From positions 1-29,936 of IMG/VR virus record IMGVR_UViG_3300037847_006539: a stretch of 29,936 bases of DNA; one strand, given 5' to 3'. The notes beneath the pieces are model-generated. The model saw nothing but the letters and a program-made list of their open reading frames with translations. It was not told the DNA's origin and did not search any database. Numbering within the stretch: position 1 is the first letter of the stretch; each line of letters begins with the position of its first letter. This document shows positions 15,101 to 22,584 of the stretch, piece by piece. A program made the translations under genes and the position numbers. The DNA is from a virus.

Positions 15101-15407
15101 GAAATCCTGAAATGGCATTATATGAATCTCTTCCATATTCAGCCGTGGTGGATGTTACATTATCCTTGAAAGTAAATCTGGAACCAAATCCGGCTGAACC
15201 TGCTTTTCTGGAAACAATGGTGATATCTCCAGTGGTGCTTTGGTTCCCTTTGGCCAATAATCGCATTTTGGATGATTGAAGTGGGTTTGGGTCCCCAGCC
15301 GTGGGATTTTGTTGGGTGAAGCTGCTTTGGGTTTGCCAAATATTTTCAACAGTTAAATCCAGGGGGAGAATAAAACCACGTAGAAATTGGGGGGTTACAT
15401 CTGCCAT
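12105..15407 (-). CDS. Large distal-tail / receptor-binding protein with Asp-box repeats
   Basis: This 1100-residue protein is rich in Ser, Thr, Gly and Asn. Residues 201-208 (SQDDGVSW), 271-278 (SIDSGGTF) and 385-391 (SSDGITF) are Asp-box (BNR) motifs, which mark beta-propellers in sialidases and carbohydrate-binding proteins. Around 540-680 there is a concanavalin/LamG-like jelly-roll pattern (RGFLLETDNGSNRYKIGVYI, VSGWFRTLDYD). It sits after the tape measure, so it is part of the tail end and the best host-receptor candidate. ATG 15407 has AAGGA eight bases upstream and forms the TGATATG junction; the upstream ATG at 15440 is unlikely. No catalytic residues of a sialidase can be claimed. 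Confidence 0.75.
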   Translation of the reverse strand: MADVTPQFLRGFILPLDLTVENIWQTQSSFTQQNPTAGDPNPLQSSKMRLLAKGNQSTTGDITIVSRKAGSAGFGSRFTFKDNVTSTTAEYGRDSYNAISGFQYQDISTALSNNYFIQDSLVTSSNTLLIAIFHDFTSDTVFVRRLPKTGSSTTSTVYTFPAFASRTQQIISCMCELEDGSILLAHLLEDDGKANVRIYRSQDDGVSWTNVSRQGWELSISVGNTSGSGVTTHDVQRMRMESISGSIVLLVETEYNDTSTTKRNQLFQYVSIDSGGTFSLLSTTTNLESNSFRMIDLGKRLGRYVFSYVSDTSNVHYMELPNPFSNIHLLRESSGFVTISAPSATTGSNDYMTGGDLAMLINDDGSVYLYIYSGGSNDFINARYSSDGITFRYTNGNFSVSQGVVLNCDDSTTRLSNLTAVHWLGRGVIVSNMDSSTIIDNSVLMTYLGGYSTVNLPQNDYAGDEADWGRVGFIRNYLPMDVPSDITGLTVGGTGTDSITGGYLRISSSSVATAERHYTWNNLPTTGTSSNYVSQGVIIRCSLIVDTGGNATTSQRGFLLETDNGSNRYKIGVYITPTQIVVEDVGASTTLATVSHTNTNGVDIIFAMADNKVSGWFRTLDYDETREWTVLIDAGTVSAGASSGAGQLVRFGHLTYASNYSTNWNEFHVSNLTATGRQMAFGFENPDDCASMPYPPLGQFTYVYDNVSISSTDGSTYEGEEFQILPQFDYPIGNTFQSSSPSPRITWRSEAVASGSVAAQTISWKLYSDTGTSLVEHMPNDLVGFHFANVNWRSGELFYHNGTTWVSLANVSNQIRCGCTVKGRTIRGDATMTQPYFTLNELIGWTAFFSVGETAQAHKIVSNTEGKFGGTATGTKQSTITFETPPPSGATSVYLIPKDFSMVINFNGIQASGFKLVIDSQVTYHNDIRIGEVIIGPVIIPGRQYGRGRTISMESGTETIETQDGMRYSRELRPPQRIYSLAWTDGIDISQLQGSEPTVDYWVSSTTANAEPIAVNNEAPDLMLGFLDYVQGSKKHFVYLPNISKSTSSSEDKRYLGRVDEQVMVTLESDIQIEHVVGDELQSQTGEVFRIATINMKQVT

Positions 15408-15408
15408 A

Positions 15409-17607
15409 TCAATATCCTTTTCTTCCAGTGGAAGTTCCACCCATTCCCATGGCTGTTCTTCCCTTTATAAACCTATCATAATGTTTGAAAGGATTCATCA
15501 CTATTACAGTGGGTTCCAATCCTTGGCCCCGTTCAATGGCCCTTACTCCTTCAGCACCTATCTTATTGACGGCTGACGTGGATAGTATGGCTTCTCCTCT
15601 TTTCGCCCTCACCATGGTTTCGTCTGGGGCCAATGGGCTGGCATCCCCAACCATTCCACCCATATGAAATTTGGGCTGTTGTGCTGATATGATGGCCAGT
15701 TGGGCCGCACCAATGGCACCCATGGCACCCATGGCAAAGGGACCAAGTGGGGCCACAGCCACCACATTTTTGGCAGTTTCTATAACTACATCAGCCATGG
15801 AAGCCGCTTTTCGTATCCCAAAGGCTATTTCTTCCGTTTCTTTTGTCTTGGCTCCAAAGGTTTCCACCATCTGGGCCGCTGTTTCAAATCCGGTTCCCAA
15901 CTGCCCAACCATAAACATGGCCGCGTTGGCTTCTGCTTCTTTTCGTAGTTTCACCGATTCCAAGTGTTGTTCCAGAACTTGGCCCATCTTGGAAGATACC
16001 TTGTCCATGTTATCCATCTGGACTTGGAATACTTCATTTTCAGCGTCAATCTTAGCGTTTTTTATCTCTTCCGTTATCTGGTCGCTTCTTACTTGAAAGG
16101 CTTCTTCCAGCTCTAAAAGTTTGGCATCTTCTTCAGCCGTTCTTTCTTTCAAGAATAATCTTTCAATCTCTGTTCCCAATGTATCATTGATGATTTCTTG
16201 GGCTTTTAAGAGCTTTTCTATTTCTCTATCACGGATGGCCAATATCTGTTCTTCTTCACCCAACGAACTTATCCTTCTTTGGGTTTGTTTCTCGATAGAC
16301 GAATCGATATCCCTTAGCACAGTGGCCAATATCTTTTCAGCCTTGGCCAGTTCATTCACTTCTTTGGCTACCTTGGCCACCCGTCCAGTTCTGGGGACCC
16401 GTGCAAGTGATGGACCCCCAGCCGGTCCACCAGTGGATGGGCCTTGGGCTGTGGGTGCTGACATGGTGGCGGCCAAAGATTTTCTAAAATCTTCCAGTCT
16501 TGTGGTGGCTCTATCGACTGTACCCGAAAACATGTTTCCAGCTGATGAAGTAAAAGTCTGTAATTGTTCATTAAATACTTGTTGGGCGCGCGCTGCATCT
16601 TCTGTACTACCCGTGATTCCTTGCAGTATCATATTCATGGCGGCCAATTGTAAGTTTCCACTGGCTATAACCGTTCCAAATACATCCCCAGTGATGGAAC
16701 CCAGCAATATAATAGATTCTGTGGCTCCCAGAATGGCATTGGTCAAACCTCGACCACCAGAACCACTTCCACCCATCAGCACATCCACCAATCGCATCAT
16801 TTCGCCCATGACAACATTGGCAGCCGTGGCGGCTACTCGTTGGAAATCTGCCATCTGGTTGGTCATGTTGGGACCCGTGGAAACCCCAAATTCTTCAGCC
16901 AATGAAACAAAGGCTTCCAAATTATCTATGGCTCCACTTTGGATGAACTTGGGGCCAGCATTTCTTCCAAAGATTTCAGCCGCCAAAGCCGCTTTTTCTT
17001 CTTGGCTGGTTACCTGCTGAAGAGAATGGAAAACATCTTTCAAGACATCATCAGCCGTTCGCAACTGTTCAAAGCCATCCACTGTTTGGGTGGTGGCCAC
17101 TCCCAATTTCTGGAAAGCCTCCTGGGCTTTCTTGGAACCGTTGGCCGCTTGGTTCATCATCTGTGGAAGTCGTATCAAACCCATTTCCAGTTCTTCGAAG
17201 GCCAATCCACTTCCTTCAGCCGCCAATCTTAGCCCATTCAGTGTATCAACATTTACACCAGTCTTGGCACTGGCATCCACCAATTGATTGGACATATCCG
17301 CCATCTTTTGGCCAAACATCAGCACAGCCGCCCCAGCCGCGGCCGCCCCCACTGCTATGGAAGAGAAAGCCCCTTTGATATCCTTTCCCACTGCCTTGGA
17401 TTTCTTGGATACTTGTTCCAATGCTTCTTTCTGTTTCTTGGCTGATTTCTTGGCTTCTTTGGATGCTTTTTCGTAGGCTTTATCGAGATTGTCCACAATT
17501 TCTTTGGCTTCCTTCTCTGACACTTTGCCCACGCGTTGGAGCCCCTGAACCAGATTGGAAACTTCAGCCCGATAGGCTATCTGTATTGTCTTGTTTATAT
17601 CAGCCAT
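15409..17607 (-). CDS. Tail tape measure protein
   Basis: This is a 732-residue protein. A Lys/Ala-rich coiled coil (residues 30-80) leads to a hydrophobic Ala-rich segment (FSSIAVGAAAAGAAVLMFG) and the TP901-like core KTGVNVDTLNGLRLAAEGSG. A second helical coiled coil follows. The C-terminus has GGMVGDASPLAPDETMVRAKRGEAILS, a characteristic tape-measure ending. It sets tail length: at about 0.15 nm per residue this predicts roughly 110 nm. It is one of the longest genes, lies downstream of the chaperone genes and shares one base with the gene before it (TAATG at 17607). Confidence 0.92.
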   Translation of the reverse strand: MADINKTIQIAYRAEVSNLVQGLQRVGKVSEKEAKEIVDNLDKAYEKASKEAKKSAKKQKEALEQVSKKSKAVGKDIKGAFSSIAVGAAAAGAAVLMFGQKMADMSNQLVDASAKTGVNVDTLNGLRLAAEGSGLAFEELEMGLIRLPQMMNQAANGSKKAQEAFQKLGVATTQTVDGFEQLRTADDVLKDVFHSLQQVTSQEEKAALAAEIFGRNAGPKFIQSGAIDNLEAFVSLAEEFGVSTGPNMTNQMADFQRVAATAANVVMGEMMRLVDVLMGGSGSGGRGLTNAILGATESIILLGSITGDVFGTVIASGNLQLAAMNMILQGITGSTEDAARAQQVFNEQLQTFTSSAGNMFSGTVDRATTRLEDFRKSLAATMSAPTAQGPSTGGPAGGPSLARVPRTGRVAKVAKEVNELAKAEKILATVLRDIDSSIEKQTQRRISSLGEEEQILAIRDREIEKLLKAQEIINDTLGTEIERLFLKERTAEEDAKLLELEEAFQVRSDQITEEIKNAKIDAENEVFQVQMDNMDKVSSKMGQVLEQHLESVKLRKEAEANAAMFMVGQLGTGFETAAQMVETFGAKTKETEEIAFGIRKAASMADVVIETAKNVVAVAPLGPFAMGAMGAIGAAQLAIISAQQPKFHMGGMVGDASPLAPDETMVRAKRGEAILSTSAVNKIGAEGVRAIERGQGLEPTVIVMNPFKHYDRFIKGRTAMGMGGTSTGRKGY

Positions 17608-18101
17608 TATTTTACCTTCTTCTGTTCCATTATATAGGCATCTGCCAACTTTTTCACGATTTTATCCACATTGGCTTGGACTGGTTGCCACATTGTGACT
17701 TCTGCCACCAATTGGCCACTGGGAACCGTGGATGGGCTTCCATTGTCTCTTTTCGAGTAATCAGCCGCCTTTATATTATAGGCATATGGGGCCATGTTAC
17801 GAAAAAACCCCTCTATGGCTTTTCCTCCTTGGATGATACGAATACCGGAAGAAAACTTATCGATGGAACGTTGGCTTTTTTGTTTCTGGATGAATGTTCT
17901 TCCATCTCTTCTTGTTACTGGCTTTCCATATCGAACATTCCAATTTTTTTTGGCGTGTTCGATTCTTTCGTCCAGCTCTGTTTCAATGATGTGAAGAGTA
18001 AGTGGGGCCACATCCCTTATGGCTTCTTCAATCATTTCTTTCTGGGTCCCAGTGATTTCAATGGAGCCCTTTCCCTTCCCATATCGCAATCTTCTAGCCA
18101 T
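17607..18101 (-). CDS. HK97 gp10-like tail completion candidate
   Basis: This is a 164-residue basic protein. The sequence around residues 30-115 (a long amphipathic helix ELDERIEHAKKNW, then SIDKFSSGIRII and GFFRNMAPYAYNI) follows the pattern of gp10-like neck or tail-completion proteins. The location between chaperone and tape measure is unusual for such a protein, since these two are normally adjacent. ATG 18101 is preferred to GTG 18107 because AGAGG lies eight bases upstream. The -1 frameshift frame of the chaperone ends inside its first codons, at 18094. Confidence 0.5.
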   Translation of the reverse strand: MARRLRYGKGKGSIEITGTQKEMIEEAIRDVAPLTLHIIETELDERIEHAKKNWNVRYGKPVTRRDGRTFIQKQKSQRSIDKFSSGIRIIQGGKAIEGFFRNMAPYAYNIKAADYSKRDNGSPSTVPSGQLVAEVTMWQPVQANVDKIVKKLADAYIMEQKKVK

Positions 18102-18668
18102 CGTCACAACCTCTTCTTTTATATCTTTGGTGTTCTGTCCTCAGTCGGTTCAGCTGGAAAGATTTCTTCTTCTTGTCGATATCTGCCTTTTTCATGTGGC
18201 TTAGCTTATAATCTGCTATGAGTTCAGCCTGAAGAGACTTGGGAAGATGGAAAAACCATGTCGGTTCCTGATTCCAAAATCTGGAAATTAGGAAACCAGT
18301 TCTTACGATTCCTCCGACTGGTCGATAGAAAAATTTTCGGCTTGTTCTACCTCTGGTTCAGTGGCTATGTGTTCACTCATCTTTTGAAAAAGTTCTGTTC
18401 CGATGGTCAAAACATCAATGGGACTAACTTTTTTCACAGAAAGCCATTCTTGCATCTTCCCACCATAAGCCAACAAATCACAATCGGATAGACTGTATTT
18501 TGGTTTGGATGGGTGATTGGTGACCATACAACCCCACAAGGCAGCGAATAACCGCCCCAACTGTGCGCGGTTTGGGTTTGTGCTTATCATGTAAAACACA
18601 TCCCAAACCACACACATGGACTTAGGCATTTCAAACACGTAATCAACATTGGAGATATTCTTTTTCAT
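18094..18668 (-). CDS. Tail assembly chaperone, -1 frameshift fusion form (gpG-T like)
   Basis: Reading 113 codons in the normal frame to TTT at 18330-18332 and slipping back one base continues as 78 more codons without a stop to TAG at 18094-18096, a 191-residue product. The added part contains RFWNQEPTWFFHLP and LQAELIADYKL, which looks like a genuine tail-chaperone T domain and not random sequence. It overlaps the start of the next gene by eight bases. The T part has no independent start with a ribosome site that I can see. Ratios of short to long form are normally critical for tail length control. Confidence 0.75.
18303..18668 (-). CDS. Tail assembly chaperone, short (unshifted) form
   Basis: This 121-residue protein is immediately downstream of the tail-tube gene and upstream of the tape measure, the place of lambda gpG-like chaperones. 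It begins with a GGAG-type leader and ends with an acidic tail (EPEVEQAENFSIDQSEES). It would bind and protect the tape measure during tail assembly. Near its end lies the slippery heptamer A AAT TTT at 18330-18336, so part of translation should continue in the -1 frame (see the entry at 18094-18668). Family identity is by location, size and frameshift. Confidence 0.8.
   Translation of the reverse strand: MKKNISNVDYVFEMPKSMCVVWDVFYMISTNPNRAQLGRLFAALWGCMVTNHPSKPKYSLSDCDLLAYGGKMQEWLSVKKVSPIDVLTIGTELFQKMSEHIATEPEVEQAENFSIDQSEES
18330..18336 (-). promoter_or_regulatory. -1 frameshift slippery heptamer A AAT TTT
   Basis: In the zero frame of the chaperone gene the codons GAA AAT TTT give the heptamer A AAT TTT, a canonical X XXY YYZ slip site. 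A T residue and TCT follow. The stop of the zero frame is 25 bases downstream. No stimulatory structure was worked out. Confidence 0.8.
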
Positions 18669-18685
18669 GGTTCCCTATCTCCAAT

Positions 18686-19168
18686 CTATGCTTCTGCTCT
18701 GGTGATATCTCCATAGACTTCACCAGTGAAGGAAATAGATGTGGGGTTTCCTTCTGCCACTGATGCGGTTAGAAGTACCTTATTGAATGTTGCCTTTGTA
18801 TTGGAACCACCCAAAGCCGCCATATTGGCTTGGAATTCCACAGTAACCAAAAATTGTTCAAACCCAGTTCCACCCGTGGAAGTGGCACCACTGGAATTTC
18901 CAGTCTTGTATACAAAATCCAAGATTGTATCTTCTGAACTATCAGCCAATTCACGTAGATGAACCGAAAAAGAAATACTGGGGATGGGGTCATTCCCAGC
19001 ACGCAAGCCCACGATAGTGGCTCTGTCATAAATCACGATTCTTTCTGCTTTGTCAAAATTAGCGTTAAAATCGCCTGCTTCATAGGCCACTGTATAAGAT
19101 ACAGCATCCCCATTTGTTATTGTTATTGTGCCATCGCGTGGGACAGCTACCACGGTAGTTTCAGCCAT
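18686..19168 (-). CDS. Major tail (tube) protein
   Basis: This 160-residue beta-rich protein opens with AETTVVAVPRDGTITITNGD and has a mid-region FSVHLRELADSSEDTILDFV and a C-terminal SISFTGEVYGDITRAEA, as expected for tail-tube subunits. A strong AAGGAG lies six bases before the ATG. Position after the tail-terminator candidate and before the chaperone genes fits siphovirus order exactly. It polymerises into the tube through which DNA passes. The exact family is not certain, because tube proteins are poorly conserved. Confidence 0.75.
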   Translation of the reverse strand: MAETTVVAVPRDGTITITNGDAVSYTVAYEAGDFNANFDKAERIVIYDRATIVGLRAGNDPIPSISFSVHLRELADSSEDTILDFVYKTGNSSGATSTGGTGFEQFLVTVEFQANMAALGGSNTKATFNKVLLTASVAEGNPTSISFTGEVYGDITRAEA

Positions 19169-19178
19169 GATAATCTCC

Positions 19179-19631
19179 TTATGTTGTTAAAGGTATGAAG
19201 TGTAGTAGTTCAAAGGATAATGTAGAAATCATGTACTCGCCACTATCCGTTAGTTGTCTATTGGTTGATAATAATTTGATATGTAGATTTTGATATAGGG
19301 TGGTGTTCGTTCTGTCCAGAACATTGGCGATTATGGTATTCTCCAAATCCAATGATGCATCCACATCCACCAGCTGGGCCAATGGACGAATCCGAAAAGA
19401 TACCTTTATATCCATATCAGTTTGTAACATGGCCCCTTCTGTGGGTCGTTGCCTATCATCCTGGGCATTGGAACCACCCATTCCAATCGAAAAGGCTTTG
19501 TGGGCTATGGAATTGGGTGTTCTCCCAAAGGCGCCATATGGAAGTGGTGATTGTTTCAAACCAGCCCCCACAATGGCTTCCACGGCTGTGGCCACTCGAC
19601 TTCTGATAATGGATAGTTTCACAGTGGCCAT
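19179..19631 (-). CDS. Tail terminator / tail completion-like protein
   Basis: This is a 150-residue protein. A helical N-terminus (IRSRVATAVEAIVGAG) and a beta-rich remainder (DIKVSFRIRPLAQLVDVDAS, then a long C-terminal strand region ISTLSFELLHFIPL) resemble gpU or gp17-type proteins that cap the tail tube at the head side. It lies directly before the tube gene. It is joined to its upstream neighbour by TGATATG. The identification rests on order, length and secondary-structure pattern. Confidence 0.55.
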   Translation of the reverse strand: MATVKLSIIRSRVATAVEAIVGAGLKQSPLPYGAFGRTPNSIAHKAFSIGMGGSNAQDDRQRPTEGAMLQTDMDIKVSFRIRPLAQLVDVDASLDLENTIIANVLDRTNTTLYQNLHIKLLSTNRQLTDSGEYMISTLSFELLHFIPLTT

Positions 19632-19632
19632 A

Positions 19633-20409
19633 TCAGTATTTCCGATACTTGAATCTGTGATATCTGGATGGTGGATTGGTGGTGGAAATCATTGGAAAAG
19701 CCGCGCGTCTTTTGTCCACATCATCAGCCCTCCCATCTTCATCCATATCATATCTGAAAGATATCTGTTTCCACTGATATTCATAGGTCTTGATATGCTC
19801 TTTGTACAAATCCAAATATCTTCCATTGGATTGGCCCAAAGACGAATGCATGTTTCTCCATATCAGAGCCAAAGCCAATTCCAAGTGGGATGAACGAAGG
19901 CTTTGTGGGTCCGTGATGAGATAGGGAAGATTCCCTTGTTGTCTCAATCTTTCCAGTATTCGAACCCATGCTTCATCAATATATCTTTGCCATCCATCGG
20001 TATAGCTGGCTGGAAGAAGATTGGCCAAGTCGCTATAACTGGCCTCCAAATCAATATCTGATATGCATGGATACAATGGACGGCGGCAAAGAAAGGCCGA
20101 ACGTTGGAAGGTGAAGTTCAAACCTGAAATCTCCACTTCCCACAGTTCGAAAAGCCCATCTGATAACGACATGGAATCTGGGATGGAACTGGCTGGGATT
20201 GTAAATTGGCATTTACTCGCCCCAATGGTAGCCGATGAAACAGAAATGATATCTGTTCCATCTTCATCCAATAGCTGATATGTAGCCGATGTGGGTGTAA
20301 CAATCGCCCCATTTCGATACACTGCCAGTTCCACCACTTGGGTTTTCCCACGTTGTATCATCTGTGGGACCCTTATCCGTGGTGCGTAATAATCGCCCAA
20401 CAAAGCCAT
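19633..20409 (-). CDS. Head-tail connector or neck protein candidate
   Basis: This 258-residue protein has two parts. The first half is a beta domain (KTQVVELAVYRNGAIVTPTS, CQFTIPASSI, GLFELWEVEIS); the second half is helical (ASYSDLANLLPASYTDGW, EAWVRILERLRQQGN, HLELALALIWRNM, YEYQWKQISFRYD). Helical connector proteins of the gp6/gp15 type lie here between capsid and tail genes. The added beta domain is unusual. A good AGGA site precedes the ATG by eight bases. Which neck ring it forms is unknown. Confidence 0.5.
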   Translation of the reverse strand: MALLGDYYAPRIRVPQMIQRGKTQVVELAVYRNGAIVTPTSATYQLLDEDGTDIISVSSATIGASKCQFTIPASSIPDSMSLSDGLFELWEVEISGLNFTFQRSAFLCRRPLYPCISDIDLEASYSDLANLLPASYTDGWQRYIDEAWVRILERLRQQGNLPYLITDPQSLRSSHLELALALIWRNMHSSLGQSNGRYLDLYKEHIKTYEYQWKQISFRYDMDEDGRADDVDKRRAAFPMISTTNPPSRYHRFKYRKY

Positions 20410-20418
20410 TTTTCAATC

Positions 20419-20745
20419 CTAAGCGTTAATGACTTGATACCATTGTGACCCGTCACAAGCTATCATAAGGCCCTTTCCATCACTAACCAAAATAGTACTG
20501 GCATCTGGTTTTGTAACTGTAAGGTCATGTCCACCAGAACCGCTATTGGCTATCCAAAAAACCATTCCATCTTTCAGAGCTGGAAGATTGACAACACGGC
20601 CAGCCCCACCAGTATTCAAAACCTGAATCATGGAAGAGGACTTGTCCAATGTTTTGGGACCTGCTAGGGTTTCAACATTGACACCATTTTTTAAGACTAT
20701 CTGTCTTGGTACTGTAAAAGATTGTTTTCCGTTGTAATTCGCCAT
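20419..20745 (-). CDS. Small beta-rich virion surface protein
   Basis: This is a 108-residue protein. Its composition and pattern (LAGPKTLDKSSSMIQVLNTG, VVNLPALKDGMVFWIANSGS, then a GQWYQVINA end) resemble head-decoration or fibre beta-helical domains of phage tails and heads. AAGGAG lies well placed before ATG 20745. It lies with the head genes. It may coat the capsid or serve as a fibre. Function is inferred, not shown. Confidence 0.55.
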   Translation of the reverse strand: MANYNGKQSFTVPRQIVLKNGVNVETLAGPKTLDKSSSMIQVLNTGGAGRVVNLPALKDGMVFWIANSGSGGHDLTVTKPDASTILVSDGKGLMIACDGSQWYQVINA

Positions 20746-20768
20746 TTCAAAATCTCCTTGATTGGTTG

Positions 20769-20915
20769 TTATTTCCCATGCTTATGGTCATGACGTTTGG
20801 CTACATTGCGCGCCATTTCGCGCGCTGCATCCACATCTATTCTACCACTAGTTTTTCGTTGTTGTTCGATAATTTTTCCCACAAATCTTTCATAGGCTTC
20901 TCTCTTATCAGACAT
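20769..20915 (-). CDS. Small charged helical protein, unknown
   Basis: This 48-residue product from ATG 20915 (AAGGA about eight bases upstream) is Lys, Arg and His rich and predicted helical (SDKREAYERFVGKIIEQQ, AAREMARNVAKRH). Its start overlaps the stop of the upstream gene. Extending to ATG 20951 would run further into that gene. I do not recognise it. It may bind DNA inside the capsid or be a scaffold-related peptide; neither is supported beyond charge and position. Confidence 0.5.
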   Translation of the reverse strand: MSDKREAYERFVGKIIEQQRKTSGRIDVDAAREMARNVAKRHDHKHGK

Positions 20916-21549
20916 CTCTTTTTCCTTTTGTTTTCTTGGGTGGTTTTCCATTCTCTGAAACTGGGCCTTTGTTGTCTATGTATGCCCTCATGAGTTCCAG
21001 CTTCTTCACATCTTTTTCATATTGTGATTTAAGGCGTGGGGTCATGTTCTTCCCTTCGTTTCTCTGTACTCTCTTTTCTTGCATATCCACAAAAAATTCC
21101 AGTACATCCACATCGGGCATTTCAATCACACCAGTATCGAGTAATTCGAATCTCCATTCATTGTACGTATCCAAATCTCTTTTCCATACAACACGATTTC
21201 CAATAATCTTTGGTGTATCCCATACGGAAGAATAAAACCATCCTCCATTCTTTGTTCTGTGGCGGGTTTGATATCCCATTTCCCAATCCAGAACTTCAAA
21301 TCCATTATCCATCATTTTCACTCTGGCCATCTGGGAATCTGTTCCACCCCCTGGCACCATTCGAACACCATTCACCCCAGCTATTTCGAAAAGTCTTCTG
21401 AACTTGGGAAGGAACATCCACTGTTCCTTATGTTTTACAAACTCCCAACATGTGTTGGGATGGTGCATATACCAGAATGGGGCATTCTGTCTTATTGGTA
21501 GCGCGTTGGCCTTTGTTATATCGTTTCCTGTCCAAGGTTGATTATTCAT
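20908..21549 (-). CDS. Unknown late structural-region protein
   Basis: This 213-residue protein is rich in aromatic and charged residues (MYHHPNTC-like stretch, FVKHKEQWMFLPKFRRLF) with a Lys-rich C-terminal tail (KPPKKTKGKRD). No family is recognised. ATG 21549 has GAGGA upstream; longer in-frame starts would run through the stem-loop at 21563-21633. It directly follows the capsid gene and precedes neck genes, so a head role is likely but unproven. Confidence 0.6.
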   Translation of the reverse strand: MNNQPWTGNDITKANALPIRQNAPFWYMHHPNTCWEFVKHKEQWMFLPKFRRLFEIAGVNGVRMVPGGGTDSQMARVKMMDNGFEVLDWEMGYQTRHRTKNGGWFYSSVWDTPKIIGNRVVWKRDLDTYNEWRFELLDTGVIEMPDVDVLEFFVDMQEKRVQRNEGKNMTPRLKSQYEKDVKKLELMRAYIDNKGPVSENGKPPKKTKGKRDV

Positions 21550-21562
21550 GGTTTCCTCAGTT

Positions 21563-21633
21563 TTATCATGGTTCGTAAATAATATGGTGGGGGCCAAGGC
21601 CCCCCAAAGGATGGGGAATGGGAACCATGATAA
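21563..21633 (-). promoter_or_regulatory. Large stem-loop after the major capsid gene
   Basis: A perfect 12-bp outer inverted repeat (21563-21574 and 21622-21633) encloses a GC-rich inner hairpin (21589-21595 with 21598-21604). It lies between the capsid stop (21661) and the next start (21549). On the transcribed minus strand no run of T follows, so it is not a standard terminator. It could stabilise the capsid mRNA 3' end, cause partial termination or be cut by RNase III. Confidence 0.6.
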
Positions 21634-21660
21634 GACAATCCCCATCCACCCAATCAAAAA

Positions 21661-22584
21661 TTATGCGTCGGTTGCAATCTCTACAATTCGGCTTTGCTCA
21701 ATGACAGCCGCCCCAGTGTAAGCGGTTCCCACGATTTTGGTCAATGAAAACGCGCTATCTCGTTCGAGCTCCACAAGTACGGGAGTTCCAGCGGGACGGA
21801 TTTCACCAGCGGGACCAGCCAATGGAACGGGAGTACCCAAAGCGTATCCAATCGCACCGGCTGAGAACATAGCGCCTGAACGGTCCGTTCCATCACTTGG
21901 AACATATGCTGATTTGTGGACCTGTACACCCATGAAATCACCAACAAAACCTTGTCCAAGGCTTTTCATGAGTTCGTGATGTGCAGGGTTGAACGCAATG
22001 GCGTTAGCGGTTTCGTTACGAATAGAAGACTGAAGGTCAGCTATTTGGCGTGGGTGGAGAACTGCGAATAACTGGGATGGGTTATTGGCAATCTCGAGAA
22101 GATACAAAGCATCCATGAAGTCATCAACTGACATATCCACACCAGTGGTTCCAACAGAAGAAGAAGCACTGGAAAACAGAGCGCAAATCATTTCCATGAA
22201 ACGAGATTCAAAAGCTCCGGCCATTGATTCACTAAGTCGGAAAACGTCGATATCTTGGCCCAACTTTGTGAGCGCGGCGAGGTCGGTCAAATCGTACCGG
22301 AGTCCAATCCGTCCCACAGTGATATCTTCTGTGGCGGTTGTGAGTGCTGAAGATGTGATTTCTGAACCGTCACCCACTGTATTCATGGCCTCAAAGCCAT
22401 CCAAGCCAGCGTAACGAAGTGAAATGGCATCTGAACCCATGCCAGCGACATCACCAGCAAAAAGAAGAGCCCCAGAATTTCGGATAGAAGCCGCATCAAA
22501 AAGTAGCGCGCGAACTTCATTTTCAATCATCTTATCAAGACGGAGTCCATCAGTTTGAAGGACATTATATGTAATAGTAGACAT
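21661..22584 (-). CDS. Major capsid protein (HK97-fold type)
   Basis: This is a 307-residue protein. It follows the scaffold, portal and terminase genes in transcription order and has capsid-like features: an N-terminal helical arm (LRLDKMIENEVRALLFDAASI), VGRIGLRYDLTDLAALTK, HPRQIADLQSSIRNETANA in the spine helix region, and a C-terminal P-domain strand region (GTPVLVELERDSAFSLTKIV). The codon use is more GC-rich at third positions than its neighbours, as for a highly expressed gene. TAGGA precedes the ATG at 22584. The candidate origin and a cysteine-rich gene lie upstream, the large stem-loop downstream. Confidence 0.8.
   Translation of the reverse strand: MSTITYNVLQTDGLRLDKMIENEVRALLFDAASIRNSGALLFAGDVAGMGSDAISLRYAGLDGFEAMNTVGDGSEITSSALTTATEDITVGRIGLRYDLTDLAALTKLGQDIDVFRLSESMAGAFESRFMEMICALFSSASSSVGTTGVDMSVDDFMDALYLLEIANNPSQLFAVLHPRQIADLQSSIRNETANAIAFNPAHHELMKSLGQGFVGDFMGVQVHKSAYVPSDGTDRSGAMFSAGAIGYALGTPVPLAGPAGEIRPAGTPVLVELERDSAFSLTKIVGTAYTGAAVIEQSRIVEIATDA

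Noticed and set aside
16121-17020. A 299-residue plus-strand open frame opposite the tape measure gene
   Set aside because: It is a shadow of an Ala-rich tape measure frame, with low-complexity Ser/Ala composition and no operon context.
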